From positions 62,001-126,000 of the forward strand of contig CAZQHK010000006.1 in NCBI GenBank assembly GCA_964593455.1: a DNA stretch of 64,000 nt, written 5' to 3'. The stretch is from CAZQHK01 sp964593455. Lineage in GTDB: Bacteria; Muiribacteriota; CAYSPT01. The position numbers were made by a program, and so were the translations under genes. The notes under the pieces are model-generated. The model was not told where the DNA came from. It worked only from the letters and a program-made list of their open reading frames with translations, and searched no databases. Shown in pieces: positions 25,838-34,714 of the stretch (position 1 is the first letter of the stretch; every line of letters begins with the position of its first letter).

Positions 25838-27310
25838 TTGGAGAAAAATATCATTGTTGACTGCTCGGGTGATGAAGTGCGAGTCGGTATTACCGAAAAC
25901 GGGTACCTGGTCGAACTTTACATGGAGCGGGAAGAAAAACGCAAGATTGTTGGGAACATCTACAAGGGCCGGGTAACCAATGTACTACCTGGAATGCAGT
26001 CCGCGTTTGTTCATGTCGGGATTAAAAAAGACGTGTTCCTCTACATCGGCGATATAGAGGGTTTCAGACCCGAAGAGTCTGATGACATGCTGTTGGAGGA
26101 ATCGGCCCCGATTACCATCAATGAGCTTCTGCAGATGGGACAGAAGATAGATATTCAGATCCTCAAGGAACCGATCGGTACGAAAGGGGCGCGGGGGACC
26201 ACGTACCTGACATTGCCCGGACGGTACCTGGTGCTCATGCCCGGTATCGATCATGTCGGGGTCTCCAGACGGATCGAAGAAGGGGAACGGGAACGGCTCA
26301 GGGAGATCGGCCATGCCATTCAGCCTCCCGATATGGGATTGATTCTCCGGACCGTGGCGGAAGGTAAAAAAGAGGAAGAACTGAAAACCGATCTTAATTT
26401 TCTACTGAAACTCTGGCAGAAGATCCAGTCCCGGGAGAAGCAGGCGACGGCACCTTCGCTGCTTTACCATGATCTCGACCTGGTGCAGCGAATGGCCCGT
26501 GACCTTTTTACTGAAGATGTGACCCGGTTCGTGATTAACAGTCCTCGGAAGTACACCGAACTTTTAGAGTTCATCGAGACGTTTACCTTTTCGTCTTCCT
26601 TCGCGGCCCGGGTTGAATTATATGAGGGTTTCGTTCCTGTTTTCGAGAAATACGGGCTTGAAGCCGAGATCGCCCGGGCATTAAAACGCAAGGTGTGGCT
26701 CAAGTCCGGCGGTTACATAGTTATCGAGCGTACGGAAGCCCTGAGCACCATCGATGTCAACACCGGTAAATTCGTCGGTAAAGTGAATCTGGAAGAAACG
26801 GTGTTCAAAAACAATATGGAAGCGGTACCCGCGATTGTACGGCAGGTGCGGCTGCGTGACATCGGGGGGATTATCGTAGTTGACTTCATAGACATGCGTG
26901 ACTTGAAACACCGGGAACAGGTGGTTGAGTACCTGAAAAGTGAGCTCGAACGAGACAAATCGAAGAGCAACATATTGCCGATCAACGAGTTCGGCTTGTT
27001 GGAAATAACCCGTAAACGAGTCGGTAAAGGCCTCGACCAGATCTGCAAATCCAGCTGCCCGTACTGCCGGGGGGGAGGGCAGGTTCTGTCGCCGGAGTAC
27101 ATCGCCGAAAAAGTACGCCGGCAGCTACTGCACATCGCGGAAGACACCCTCAGCCGCTTCCTGTCCGTGACGGTTCACCCCGAGGTGGCCGCGGTTCTGC
27201 GCGGCGTTGATGACGAGAGGCTCTATCTGCTCGAAGACCAGTTGCGGAAACGAGTCCAGGTTATTGCCGATACTGCCCGGCACATCGAAGATGTGGATAT
27301 CGGTACCTGA
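25838..27310 (+). CDS. rng: Ribonuclease G (RNase E/G family)
   Basis: The TTG at 25838 follows CGGAGG and gives the expected opening (NIIVDCSGDEVRVGITENG) of a 490-residue RNase G. An S1 RNA-binding domain runs from about 35 to 125 (GNIYKGRVTNVLPGMQSAFV). The catalytic Mg-binding Asp residues are in STIDVNTGKFVG near 306-317 and in GGIIVVDFIDM near 349. The Cys pair of the zinc link is in CKSSCPYC near 406-413. It trims rRNA and decays mRNA in the cytoplasm. Its stop overlaps the ATG of the next truncated gene. Confidence 0.93.
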   Translation: MEKNIIVDCSGDEVRVGITENGYLVELYMEREEKRKIVGNIYKGRVTNVLPGMQSAFVHVGIKKDVFLYIGDIEGFRPEESDDMLLEESAPITINELLQMGQKIDIQILKEPIGTKGARGTTYLTLPGRYLVLMPGIDHVGVSRRIEEGERERLREIGHAIQPPDMGLILRTVAEGKKEEELKTDLNFLLKLWQKIQSREKQATAPSLLYHDLDLVQRMARDLFTEDVTRFVINSPRKYTELLEFIETFTFSSSFAARVELYEGFVPVFEKYGLEAEIARALKRKVWLKSGGYIVIERTEALSTIDVNTGKFVGKVNLEETVFKNNMEAVPAIVRQVRLRDIGGIIVVDFIDMRDLKHREQVVEYLKSELERDKSKSNILPINEFGLLEITRKRVGKGLDQICKSSCPYCRGGGQVLSPEYIAEKVRRQLLHIAEDTLSRFLSVTVHPEVAAVLRGVDDERLYLLEDQLRKRVQVIADTARHIEDVDIGT

Positions 27311-27327
27311 TGAGAAAGGAATATTCC

Positions 27328-27879
27328 ATGTCTAAACCTACTGAAGACCGGTGGAACCATCACGATCGTTCGTTCTGGGAAAAGAACCACAATATCATCC
27401 GCACGAAACTCGGGGGAGTGGTGGAATATCCCAACCTGGTATGTTGCGGATACGACTTGTTCAAAGATCTGGTGGGAAAGGTTTCCTGGATGGAGATGTT
27501 TTACCTGCTCCTGAAGGGCAGGCTTCCCAAAAAGCCTGTGCTCAGGCTGCTCGACGCTATCTGTGCCTGCACGTCATATCCCGATCCGCGTATCTGGCCG
27601 CACCGGGTAGGAAGACTTTCGGCGGCCATGAAACCCATACAAGGAGCGGCGTTAGCGGCATCGTTGGCGGCGCTTGATGCGAGGATGTTCGGGTGCACCA
27701 GCCTGGCCCGAACGGTGGCTTTTTTGAGTGGACTCGTAAAACGGGGAGTCACTCCGGACACGGTGGATACTATAAAGAGGTACTTGACAGCTGTTAAGAG
27801 AAAAATTATAATTGTCTGCACCTGTTATGTCAACCACCACCGGTCTCACTGGCCGGTGGTGGTGGATATTAGAGTCTAG
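27328..27879 (+). pseudogene. Truncated citrate-synthase-family remnant
   Basis: The frame (ATG 27310 or, with a better AAAGGA site, 27328) codes about 183 residues. The stretch GYDLFKDLVGKVSWMEMFYL, then LLLKGRLP and DPRIWPHRVGRLSAA, matches the N-terminal large domain of citrate synthase/citryl-CoA lyase-like proteins. The family is about 370-430 residues, and the catalytic His/Asp half is absent. After residue about 145 the frame becomes unrelated and runs through a sigma-70 promoter (27784-27812) and a hairpin. This looks like a 3' truncation joined to the promoter of rplU. An intact short protein is less likely. Confidence 0.55.
27784..27812 (+). promoter_or_regulatory. Perfect consensus sigma-70 promoter for the rplU operon
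   Basis: TTGACA at 27784-27789 and TATAAT at 27807-27812 are both exact consensus with a 17-base spacer. The next same-strand genes are rplU, prp, rpmA and obg, so the transcript would have a leader of about 450 bases. The promoter lies inside the tail of the truncated citrate-synthase-like frame. Confidence 0.85.
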
Positions 27880-28269
27880 TTTTAAGACTTTTTCGCAGGT
27901 TGCGTAGAAGATTTATGCAGAGTCATACCCCGGCTCGGCCGGGGTATCCAGGAGTAAGATTAAAGTGCCTTGCATGGTAAGAGTTTAGCATGGTTCTTGG
28001 AATGGCCACAGGGCGGGACGAACAGGTATTGCTACTGGACAATGTCGCGAGATGAGTAGGATCGGACAGACCTCATAGGGACCTCTTTCCACTCCTCTTG
28101 CTTTAAAAATCTCAATCTCCTGCTTGCGTTAAGAATATCTGTGTGGGAAGTGAGGTGTATTGCCCGGACAAGTTCCCACCCACCCTCTATGCGTGAGTGT
28201 AGAAAGTAAGGGCGATGACACTTTTTTGGTTGCGGCCGGCAGGCCGCTTTAAGAGAGGAGGCCCCTGAG
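27819..28269 (+). other. Structured leader / gene-free region before rplU (possible ncRNA)
   Basis: No protein gene is supported here beyond 27879. Three strong hairpins are visible: arms CCACCACCGG (27834-27843) and CCGGTGGTGG (27853-27862); ATACCCCGGC (27925-27934) and GCCGGGGTAT (27938-27947) with a TCG loop; and GCGGCC/GGCCGC at 28232-28247 just before the rplU ribosome site. None is followed by a run of T, so they are not ordinary terminators. Dispersed-repeat segments occupy 28081-28212. It may be a ribosomal-protein leader or a separate small RNA. I do not recognise a known RNA family. Confidence 0.5.
28081..28212 (+). repeat. Dispersed-repeat copy in the rplU leader
   Basis: CTCTTTCCACTCCTCTTGCT at 28084-28103 followed by CTCAATCTC matches the tandem repeat near 48946-48980. 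GAATATCTGTGTGGGAAGTG followed by AGGTGTA matches the repeat right end, and GTGTAGAAAGTAAGG lies at 28197-28211. It therefore contains both arms plus a second terminus. Confidence 0.65.
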
Positions 28270-28587
28270 ATGTACGCTATTATCGAAGAAGGGGGCAAAC
28301 AGTACCGCGTTTCCGAAAACGAAACGATCCAGGTGGAGATGTTGACTCAGGACATTTCTTCTACCTATGAGAATACAAGGGTTCTGCTGGTTAATGACGG
28401 TGACAAGCACCATATTGGCAAACCTTACGTATCCGGAGCGAAAGTCACCGCTACGGTGGTTGGCCATGGAAAAGGCAAAAAGGTCAGAGTCTTCAAGTAC
28501 AAGCGCAAAACCGCTTACCGGCGGCTGCGTGGGCATCGGCAGCCTTATACCGAACTGAAGATCGAAAAGATCGAACTTACGGCCTGA
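28270..28587 (+). CDS. rplU: 50S ribosomal protein L21
   Basis: The 105-residue product starts at an ATG after a strong GAGAGGAGG. It opens MYAIIEEGGKQYRV and ends in the basic KVRVFKYKRKTAYRRLRGHR segment, both typical of L21. It is a 23S rRNA-binding protein of the large subunit. It heads the rplU-prp-rpmA-obg block, a gene order common in bacteria. The long structured leader upstream could allow autoregulation. Confidence 0.97.
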   Translation: MYAIIEEGGKQYRVSENETIQVEMLTQDISSTYENTRVLLVNDGDKHHIGKPYVSGAKVTATVVGHGKGKKVRVFKYKRKTAYRRLRGHRQPYTELKIEKIELTA

Positions 28588-28600
28588 TCGGGTAACCGTT

Positions 28601-29062
28601 ATGGTGGAAGTTACTATCTACCGGTATGAAGATGGGCGGCCGCGGGGATTCCGGGTATCGGGTCACGCGCGGCCGCCGGTGGAAAAACCGTCGTCCCCTG
28701 GGCAATGGCCGGTAGATAATTATTCGGACCGGGCCTGGCGGACACAGCTGAAAGCCAGCGGAGTGTGTGGCGGCGTGTCGGCTCTGGTGTTACATACGGT
28801 CACCGCGTTGAGACACCGGCTCGGCCTGGAAGTAGAGTATCGAATCGGCCCGGGCGGCACCGTGTGCTGTCTGCCCGATATCGTTCCCGATAATAAAGAG
28901 GAACGCGCGGAGTTTCTATTGGATGTTATGATAGATTCTATTGAGCGAATGGCCAAAGAATATGGGGATTTCATGCAGGTTACCGATAGCATATCGGTTG
29001 ACAATACAGCAGGCGCCACGATGGAGACTTACGAGGAGGAGGTGAAGTCACATGGCGCATAA
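28601..29062 (+). CDS. Prp-like cysteine protease (YsxB family) with active-site insertion
   Basis: The 153-residue product lies between rplU and rpmA, the standard place of Prp. The catalytic His is in RVSGHAR near residue 22 and the Cys in [16 protein letters not shown] near 54. In typical Prp the two are about 12 residues apart; here an additional 20 or so residues (around [11 protein letters not shown]) lie between them. Prp cuts the N-terminal leader off L27, but the L27 gene that overlaps its end has no such leader. It may have another substrate or be a relic. It overlaps rpmA by 11 bases. Confidence 0.8.
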   Translation: MVEVTIYRYEDGRPRGFRVSGHARPPVEKPSSPGQWPVDNYSDRAWRTQLKASGVCGGVSALVLHTVTALRHRLGLEVEYRIGPGGTVCCLPDIVPDNKEERAEFLLDVMIDSIERMAKEYGDFMQVTDSISVDNTAGATMETYEEEVKSHGA

Positions 29063-29315
29063 GAAAGGAAAAGGCAGCACCTCAAACGGGCGCGACAGCC
29101 ATTCAAAGCGATTGGGCGTGAAACGCTATGGCGGCCAGTTCGTGAACGCAGGCACAATCCTGATCCGGCAAAGAGGAACAAAGATCCATCCCGGTGAGAA
29201 CGTGAAGCGGGGCGGTGATGACACGTTGTTTGCTACAGCCAGTGGTTACGTTTTGTATAGAAGAGGACTGTCAGGCCGGAAGTTGGTTTCGGTCCTGCCC
29301 GAGGCTGCAGCCTGA
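29052..29315 (+). CDS. rpmA: 50S ribosomal protein L27 (no cleavable leader)
   Basis: The 87-residue product opens [20 protein letters not shown] and has [20 protein letters not shown], both canonical for L27, whose N-terminus reaches the peptidyl-transferase centre. An in-frame TGA lies six bases upstream, so no longer N-terminal extension with an FFA-type cleavage site can be present. This is the mature form found in Gram-negative bacteria. The ribosome site GAGGAGGTG lies within the end of prp. Confidence 0.97.
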   Translation: MAHKKGKGSTSNGRDSHSKRLGVKRYGGQFVNAGTILIRQRGTKIHPGENVKRGGDDTLFATASGYVLYRRGLSGRKLVSVLPEAAA

Positions 29316-29344
29316 TACACCAGAATAATTCACGAATGTTCGTA

Positions 29345-29450
29345 GCGAGGTGAAGAAAATGGCCGCAGATGCAAGACGCGTGCAGGGAAATGCACGGAGT
29401 CGTACCGATTGGTACGATGAGTACATTTTTCAAGCGCAACGCAGTAGGTG
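29345..29450 (+). repeat. Palindrome-bearing intergenic element between rpmA and obg (46-codon frame inside)
   Basis: The segment contains the hairpin CGTACC-gatt-GGTACG (29401-29416), flanked by ATGGCCGCAGATGCAAGACG and CAAGCGCAACGCAG. Its reverse complement shares the pattern CTGCGTTG...GTAC...GGTACG with 57090-57146 and 61515-61570. A 46-codon frame from ATG 29359, with a GAGGTG site, ends at 29499, three bases before the obg start. That could couple obg translation or be chance inside a repeat. I lean to a dispersed element. Confidence 0.4.
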
Positions 29451-29501
29451 TGGTCATTTACGAGCCATAGCAGAAAATTTTGTGAATTATTCGGGATAAA
29501 C

Positions 29502-30512
29502 ATGCTCGTTGACCAGATAAAGATATTTGTTAAAGCTGGTACGGGCGGGGATGGATGCGTCAGTTTCAGGCGGGAAAAGTATATACCCAGGGGAGGCCCT
29601 AACGGAGGAGACGGCGGTAACGGCGGCGACGTCGTACTGGTTGCATCTTCCAATGTGCACTCCCTTTTTCATTTCAAGAGAAAACGCCACTTCCACGCCG
29701 CCCGCGGCTGGCACGGGTCCGGAAAGGACAGGACCGGGCGTGACGGTAAGGGACGTGAAGTGCCGGTGCCACCGGGTACCGAAGTAATCGACCGTGACAC
29801 GGGCGAGCGTCTGGGCGAACTGCTGGTGGTAGGAGACTGTTTTCTAGTGGCGCGTGGGGGGCGTGGAGGCAAGGGTAATGCCCGGTTTGCCACTCCCACC
29901 CTGCAGGCTCCGCGGATTTTCGAGCCGGGAGAACCCGGCGAGGAACGGTGGTTGGTGTTGACGCTCCGTCTGCGTTCCGATGCCGGCCTGATAGGTTTTC
30001 CCAGTGCTGGAAAATCAACGCTCATATCAAAGGTATCTTCCGCCTCACCAAAGATTGCCGACTACCCCTTTACTACTTTGGAACCGTTTCTCGGAGTGGT
30101 TCCGCTTCCCGGGGAGCGGTCGATGATTTTGGCTGATGTGCCCGGTTTGATAGAGGGAGCGCATGCGGGAAGTGGTCTCGGCGACCGGTTTTTACGGCAT
30201 ATAGAGCATACACGGGTGCTGGTGCATCTGATTGATGTCTCTCCTTTTTCCGATCGCGATCCGGTATCTGATTTGGGCGTTATCAATCGAGAGATAGAGC
30301 AGTACAATCCGTCCCTGCTGGAAAAACCCCAGATAGTGGTTGCCAACAAGATAGATCTTCCGGGAGCATCGGAACGGGTGAAACTCCTGGATGACCATCT
30401 TCCCGGTCAGAGAGTGTTTCGGATTTCCGCCCTTACCGGTCAGGGCCTGGATGAACTTTTGGAGCACATCTGGACACAGCTTGCCCGCTTGGATAATTCG
30501 GCTTCGGTTTGA
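29502..30512 (+). CDS. obg: GTPase Obg (CgtA)
   Basis: A longer frame begins at 29448, but the ATG at 29502 gives the family opening MLVDQIKIFVKAGTGGDG, so the protein has 336 residues. The glycine-rich Obg fold occupies 1-155. The GTPase motifs follow: GFPSAGKST near 166, DVPGLIEGAHAG near 212 and NKIDL near 283. It lacks the C-terminal OCT extension seen in some Gram-positive Obg proteins. It works in large-subunit ribosome maturation. Its own ribosome site is weak, which makes coupling to the short upstream frame conceivable. Confidence 0.95.
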   Translation: MLVDQIKIFVKAGTGGDGCVSFRREKYIPRGGPNGGDGGNGGDVVLVASSNVHSLFHFKRKRHFHAARGWHGSGKDRTGRDGKGREVPVPPGTEVIDRDTGERLGELLVVGDCFLVARGGRGGKGNARFATPTLQAPRIFEPGEPGEERWLVLTLRLRSDAGLIGFPSAGKSTLISKVSSASPKIADYPFTTLEPFLGVVPLPGERSMILADVPGLIEGAHAGSGLGDRFLRHIEHTRVLVHLIDVSPFSDRDPVSDLGVINREIEQYNPSLLEKPQIVVANKIDLPGASERVKLLDDHLPGQRVFRISALTGQGLDELLEHIWTQLARLDNSASV

Positions 30513-30525
30513 AAGGCGGTACCTT

Positions 30526-31146
30526 ATGAAGTGTATTGGTATATTGGGAGGGACCTTTGATCCGATCCACATCGGTCATCTCATGATGGCCGAGGAAGCA
30601 GCTGCCGCGCTTGATCTGGACAGGGTTTTCTTTATTCCCAACAGACAGCCTCCCCATAAGGATGAAGAGGGAGTTACGCCGCCTGATGACCGGTATCTGA
30701 TGACCCTAAAAGCAACGGCCGGTAATGAGTTGTTCCATGTATCGAGAATCGAGCTGGAACGGGAAGGACCTTCTTTCACTATCGATACGGTTCTCGATAT
30801 CAAAGAGAAAATTCAAGACGGTTCAGAGTTGAATATCAGTGAAAAAACAAAGATTTTTCTTATCATCGGGATGGATAGCCTGCTCGATCTGAAAAACTGG
30901 AAAGATCCTCAAAAACTCGTTAGTGAAGTCATATTGGCAGTGGCTCCGCGTCCCGGTTGCTCGAATGACTCCATCCCCGGTTGGCTGCTGGAGAAAACGG
31001 TTTTCCTTCCGATGCCGGCTATTGACTTGTCTTCCTCGCGGATACGACAGCGGGTCAGGTGCGGAAAACCCATCCGTTATCTGGTACCGCCTTCGGTTGA
31101 GGAGTATATAAAAACAAAGGGTTTATACCGCCCGGCATCGGAATGA
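30526..31146 (+). CDS. nadD: Nicotinate-nucleotide adenylyltransferase
   Basis: A longer frame starts at 30391, but the ATG at 30526 gives the canonical opening KCIGILGGTFDPIHIGHLMM and 206 residues. The GTFDPIHIGH motif is the nucleotidyltransferase nucleotide-binding site, and DLSSSRIRQRV near 171 is the ISSTxxR-like closing motif. It makes nicotinate adenine dinucleotide in NAD synthesis. It follows obg by 13 bases, a frequent arrangement. Confidence 0.95.
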   Translation: MKCIGILGGTFDPIHIGHLMMAEEAAAALDLDRVFFIPNRQPPHKDEEGVTPPDDRYLMTLKATAGNELFHVSRIELEREGPSFTIDTVLDIKEKIQDGSELNISEKTKIFLIIGMDSLLDLKNWKDPQKLVSEVILAVAPRPGCSNDSIPGWLLEKTVFLPMPAIDLSSSRIRQRVRCGKPIRYLVPPSVEEYIKTKGLYRPASE

Positions 31147-31283
31147 AGAAAACCTCCCGAGCGGTTGATTTTTCCTCCTTTAAAGGTGTGGTATTATTGA
31201 AGCATGACCATAGATTCAGAACCGCTTAGGCCCCGTGTACAGTATGAAAAAGGTATATCACGAGTAATGAAAATCGATCCCTG

Positions 31284-32189
31284 ATGCCGGAACCTCTGAA
31301 TAACAATAAAAAACCAATCATTATCGTTGTTCTGGTGCTGCTGGTGGCAAGCTTGTATCTGTACGGACGGATAGCGGTTTACCCGGACTTGAAAAAGCGT
31401 CCGTTTGAGGGGCTCTTGTATCCTAACTACGTGTTTCTCCTGCTGGGAGTCGATCATCGGTTCGGTTCGGTGAGATCGGACACCATGCTGCTGGTTCACG
31501 CTGACAGTATCAAGCAATTTGTTGATGTAGTTTCTCTTCCCCGGGACACCAGGGCCCTTATTTCCGGGCACGGGTTTGCCAAACTCGGGCATGCTTTCGC
31601 GTATGGGGGCATCAAATTGGCCCGGCAGACGGTTGAGGATATGATTGGTGTAAAGATCGATCATACGGTGACGGTTAACATCAACGGATTCGAGGAGATC
31701 GTCGATTTGCTTGGTGGGGTGACCATCGAGATAGAAGAAGACATGCAGTATGAAGACCGGGCACAGGGTTTGAGGATCGATCTCAAAAAAGGCAGTAGCC
31801 ATCTATCCGGGCCGGAAGCGATGCAGTATGTCCGGTTTCGCGAAAAGAAATTTGGCGACCTCGGACGTCTTAAACGCCAGCAAAAGTTTCTGGCTAAAAT
31901 GAAAAAAAAGTTGCAAACACCGCTTCATCTCGCGACATTGACTAAACTGCTGCAGACTATCCTATCCTATGTAGAGACAGATGTTTCTCTGCCCACACTT
32001 CTCTGCCTGGTGCTGCGTTTTCGCACCATCGATCGGTCAAATATCCGGTTTTGCACTCTTGGCGGAACACCGGACTATCAAAACGGAGTCAGTTATTTTA
32101 TCCCTAACAGCAGGGATATTTTCCGTTTACGTCACTTGATCAAGGTCTCAGGGAGGGGAAAATGGTATCTTCTCGTCAACGAAGAGTAG
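31284..32189 (+). CDS. LytR-CpsA-Psr (LCP) family protein
   Basis: The 301-residue product has a cytoplasmic N-terminus, one membrane helix near 12-28 (IIVVLVLLVASLYLYGRI) and an extracytoplasmic LCP domain. The LCP hallmarks are DHRFGSVRSDTMLLVHAD near 53-70, VSLPRDTR near 79-86, KLGHAFAYGG and YVRFREKKFGDLGRLKRQQ near 179-197. LCP enzymes attach glycopolymers to peptidoglycan or lipid carriers. It overlaps by 28 bases the O-antigen-ligase-like gene, consistent with a shared envelope glycan role. The start lacks a strong ribosome site. Confidence 0.85.
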   Translation: MPEPLNNNKKPIIIVVLVLLVASLYLYGRIAVYPDLKKRPFEGLLYPNYVFLLLGVDHRFGSVRSDTMLLVHADSIKQFVDVVSLPRDTRALISGHGFAKLGHAFAYGGIKLARQTVEDMIGVKIDHTVTVNINGFEEIVDLLGGVTIEIEEDMQYEDRAQGLRIDLKKGSSHLSGPEAMQYVRFREKKFGDLGRLKRQQKFLAKMKKKLQTPLHLATLTKLLQTILSYVETDVSLPTLLCLVLRFRTIDRSNIRFCTLGGTPDYQNGVSYFIPNSRDIFRLRHLIKVSGRGKWYLLVNEE

Positions 32190-34714
32190 CCGCTCGGACC
32201 TCTGGATCTTCCTTTGATACCGCGGTTATAGTACGTCTGATCTTATATACTGCATGCCTGTTGGTCTCGTTGTTTTTCTGGCGCGATACCCGGTCGAGTT
32301 TTCTCATCCCCAAAGCGGTAATAGCTATCAACCTGGCTATCATCGGAGCGTCAGTTTGGCTGGTTTTGTGGTCCTACGGTTTTCTGAAATTGCCCCACAC
32401 AAAGTTGACCGGCCCGCTGTTTGCGCTCCTGGGAGTGTTCTTACTTTCAATCCCCGGCTGTGTCTCCCTGCCTGATGCAATGGAAGCGCTCTCGCGGGTA
32501 TTTGCCTATGTTGCTTTATTTTATCTGACGGTGTCGGTTATACGTAAAGGGGAACAGGTCAGACTAATCTATCTGTTGCTGGTTTTTGCCGGCACCACAG
32601 CCTCCTGCCTTGCCATTATGGAGTACCACGGTATCAGGATCTGGGATTGGTCGGAGAAAGTCGGTCGTCTAAGTATTATTTCAACCTTTGGAAATCCCAA
32701 TTACCTGGCCGGTTTCCTGGTGGCGGTCATACCGCTCGGGTTATCAATGGTTCTCCATAAAATTAAAGGATTTCTGCTACAACCGCTCAATTCCGGGTGT
32801 TTGATTATGCTCTCATGCGTGGTAATTACCCAGACCAGGGGGTCCTGGCTAGCGCTGGCGGTGGCTATCCCGGCGTTAGTCATTCTCATGCTTCAGAGTG
32901 CCGTCGGCCAATGGTTTCGTGAACATATCGGCCCTCTGCTGGCCTTCATGTTGATTGGATTTGTTCTCCTGACGGCTGTTGTTGTGATTTTCGGTCCGGG
33001 AGAGCTCAGCGTTGATCGTTTGTTTTCCGGGCACAACATTATCCAGCGGTTTCTGGTCTGGCAAGTTACTTTGAACATGGTGCGCGATTATCCTTTGTTT
33101 GGAGTTGGTTTGGGTAACTTCAAAGTGCACTATATGCAGTATCAGGCTGATTTCTTGGAAGATCCGGCTAACAAGCGGTATATCCCATTTAATGGGAAGG
33201 CGGTGCAATCCCATAATGACTATCTCCAACTACTGGCGGAAACCGGTCTTTTTGGGGTGCTTGTTCTGGGATGGGTCTTGTATCGGCTTATGCGGATTTT
33301 TCTCCCGCTTCTGTCGGTTCAATCACCAGCCGGCGATGAAACATTCTACCTGGCGGGGGCGGCCGCCTCACTGATAGGGGTTGCCACCCATGCTGTGGTC
33401 AGTTTTCCGCTTCATCTACCGGCGACTTCCCTGGTGGTCTGCCTGGTGGCCGGAATCGCCGCCGGTTGGGGAAGCAGGATCTTTTTAGGCAAGGGTTCTA
33501 CCGGCTCTGATACCGAAGATTCCTATCGTTCAAAACCCCCGTTTGACGGGACTCAAATAATCATAATAGTGTTCGTTTCTATCGTTGCAGTCATTGGTAT
33601 TTTCAAGATTAACGGTACCTGGGTAGCATATACCTTCTGGAAAGACGGGCTCGGTGCCCTGGGAGAAAAGGAACTTTCCCAGCAGGAGCGGTATATAAGC
33701 GCTGCCGAACTATGTGCCAGAGCATTGAAATTCGCTCCCAATAACGGTGCTATACGAGCTAATTACGCGGATTTTATTGCCCGGAGTGTCGAGCACCTGC
33801 CGCTGGAAGATGCACGCCCGGCACTTGAACAGGCCATCAGGGAGTATGAAAAATCGGCCCGCAACTATATGAAACGAGAATTGTATAACGATATAGGAAA
33901 TGTGTATATGCGTCTTCAGGACTTTGAAAATGCAGAAAAAGCTTATAAAAAGGGAGTACGAATAGATCCTACCTACAACCTGGTGAAGAAAAACCTCGGT
34001 AATTTTTATTTGAAGACCCAACAGTACGACAAAGCCGAGAAATACTTTTCAGATGCCCTCGAACTCTACCATAAACAACCGGTTGTCTGGTTGAATGTCG
34101 GACTTATCAGGCAGCAATCGGGGAGATTGAGCGAAGCCGCCGTGGCCTTCCAGAATGCGTCCCGATTATCACCGGCCAATCCGAAGCCGCTTTACTTTCT
34201 GGCCCAAATTGAGGAAGGACAGGGGCAGTTTACCGCCGCCGCCGAACACTACCGCACGTCGCTGATTATGTCGGAACGTCGCCTGACAGAATCCGGATAT
34301 GATGCAGAAAAAGATCCCCTCCTGATGACGATACGACACCGGATGGGAGTCATGCTCGGGCGGACGAACCGTCTGGAAGAATCAGTGGAAGCTTTGAAAG
34401 CAGCCAGAGCAATGAAGCCCGACAATGAGTCCATCCTTTGTGATCTGGGTGTCGCTCTGGGCCAGAAGGGTGCTTTAACTGAAGCCGTTACGGTTTTCGA
34501 GGAGGGTCTGGAGTATAATCCCGCGTCTTCGAGTCTGCTTCTCAACCTGGGGATCGCCTATATGAGACTGATGCGCTTCAGCCGGGCCCGGCGCATCCTT
34601 GAACGGCTAATAGACAGCCGGCCGCAGTCACGTAGTGCTGCTACCGCCAGGCAGATGCTCGAAGATTTAGACCAGACAATGGAAAAGAAGCAAACAATTA
34701 ATCTCAATGACTGA
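32162..34714 (+). CDS. O-antigen ligase/polymerase-like membrane protein with C-terminal TPR domain
   Basis: The 850-residue product starts after GGGAGGGGA, overlapping the LCP gene. Residues 15-475 contain about twelve hydrophobic helices and the Wzy_C-type segment GVGLGNFKVHYMQYQ near 315-329, as in WaaL/Wzy O-antigen ligases and polymerases. From about 530 to the end, TPR repeats follow (YNDIGNVYMRLQDFENAEKA; LNLGIAYMRLMRFSRARRIL). Fusion of the two is known in some bacteria. It would join or polymerise glycans on the outer face of the inner membrane. It overlaps tgt by eight bases. Confidence 0.8.
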   Translation: MVSSRQRRVAARTSGSSFDTAVIVRLILYTACLLVSLFFWRDTRSSFLIPKAVIAINLAIIGASVWLVLWSYGFLKLPHTKLTGPLFALLGVFLLSIPGCVSLPDAMEALSRVFAYVALFYLTVSVIRKGEQVRLIYLLLVFAGTTASCLAIMEYHGIRIWDWSEKVGRLSIISTFGNPNYLAGFLVAVIPLGLSMVLHKIKGFLLQPLNSGCLIMLSCVVITQTRGSWLALAVAIPALVILMLQSAVGQWFREHIGPLLAFMLIGFVLLTAVVVIFGPGELSVDRLFSGHNIIQRFLVWQVTLNMVRDYPLFGVGLGNFKVHYMQYQADFLEDPANKRYIPFNGKAVQSHNDYLQLLAETGLFGVLVLGWVLYRLMRIFLPLLSVQSPAGDETFYLAGAAASLIGVATHAVVSFPLHLPATSLVVCLVAGIAAGWGSRIFLGKGSTGSDTEDSYRSKPPFDGTQIIIIVFVSIVAVIGIFKINGTWVAYTFWKDGLGALGEKELSQQERYISAAELCARALKFAPNNGAIRANYADFIARSVEHLPLEDARPALEQAIREYEKSARNYMKRELYNDIGNVYMRLQDFENAEKAYKKGVRIDPTYNLVKKNLGNFYLKTQQYDKAEKYFSDALELYHKQPVVWLNVGLIRQQSGRLSEAAVAFQNASRLSPANPKPLYFLAQIEEGQGQFTAAAEHYRTSLIMSERRLTESGYDAEKDPLLMTIRHRMGVMLGRTNRLEESVEALKAARAMKPDNESILCDLGVALGQKGALTEAVTVFEEGLEYNPASSSLLLNLGIAYMRLMRFSRARRILERLIDSRPQSRSAATARQMLEDLDQTMEKKQTINLND

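Noticed and set aside
31165..31197. Promoter-like TTGATT and TATTAT before the LCP gene
   Set aside because: The spacing is 21 bases, too long for a usual sigma-70 promoter.
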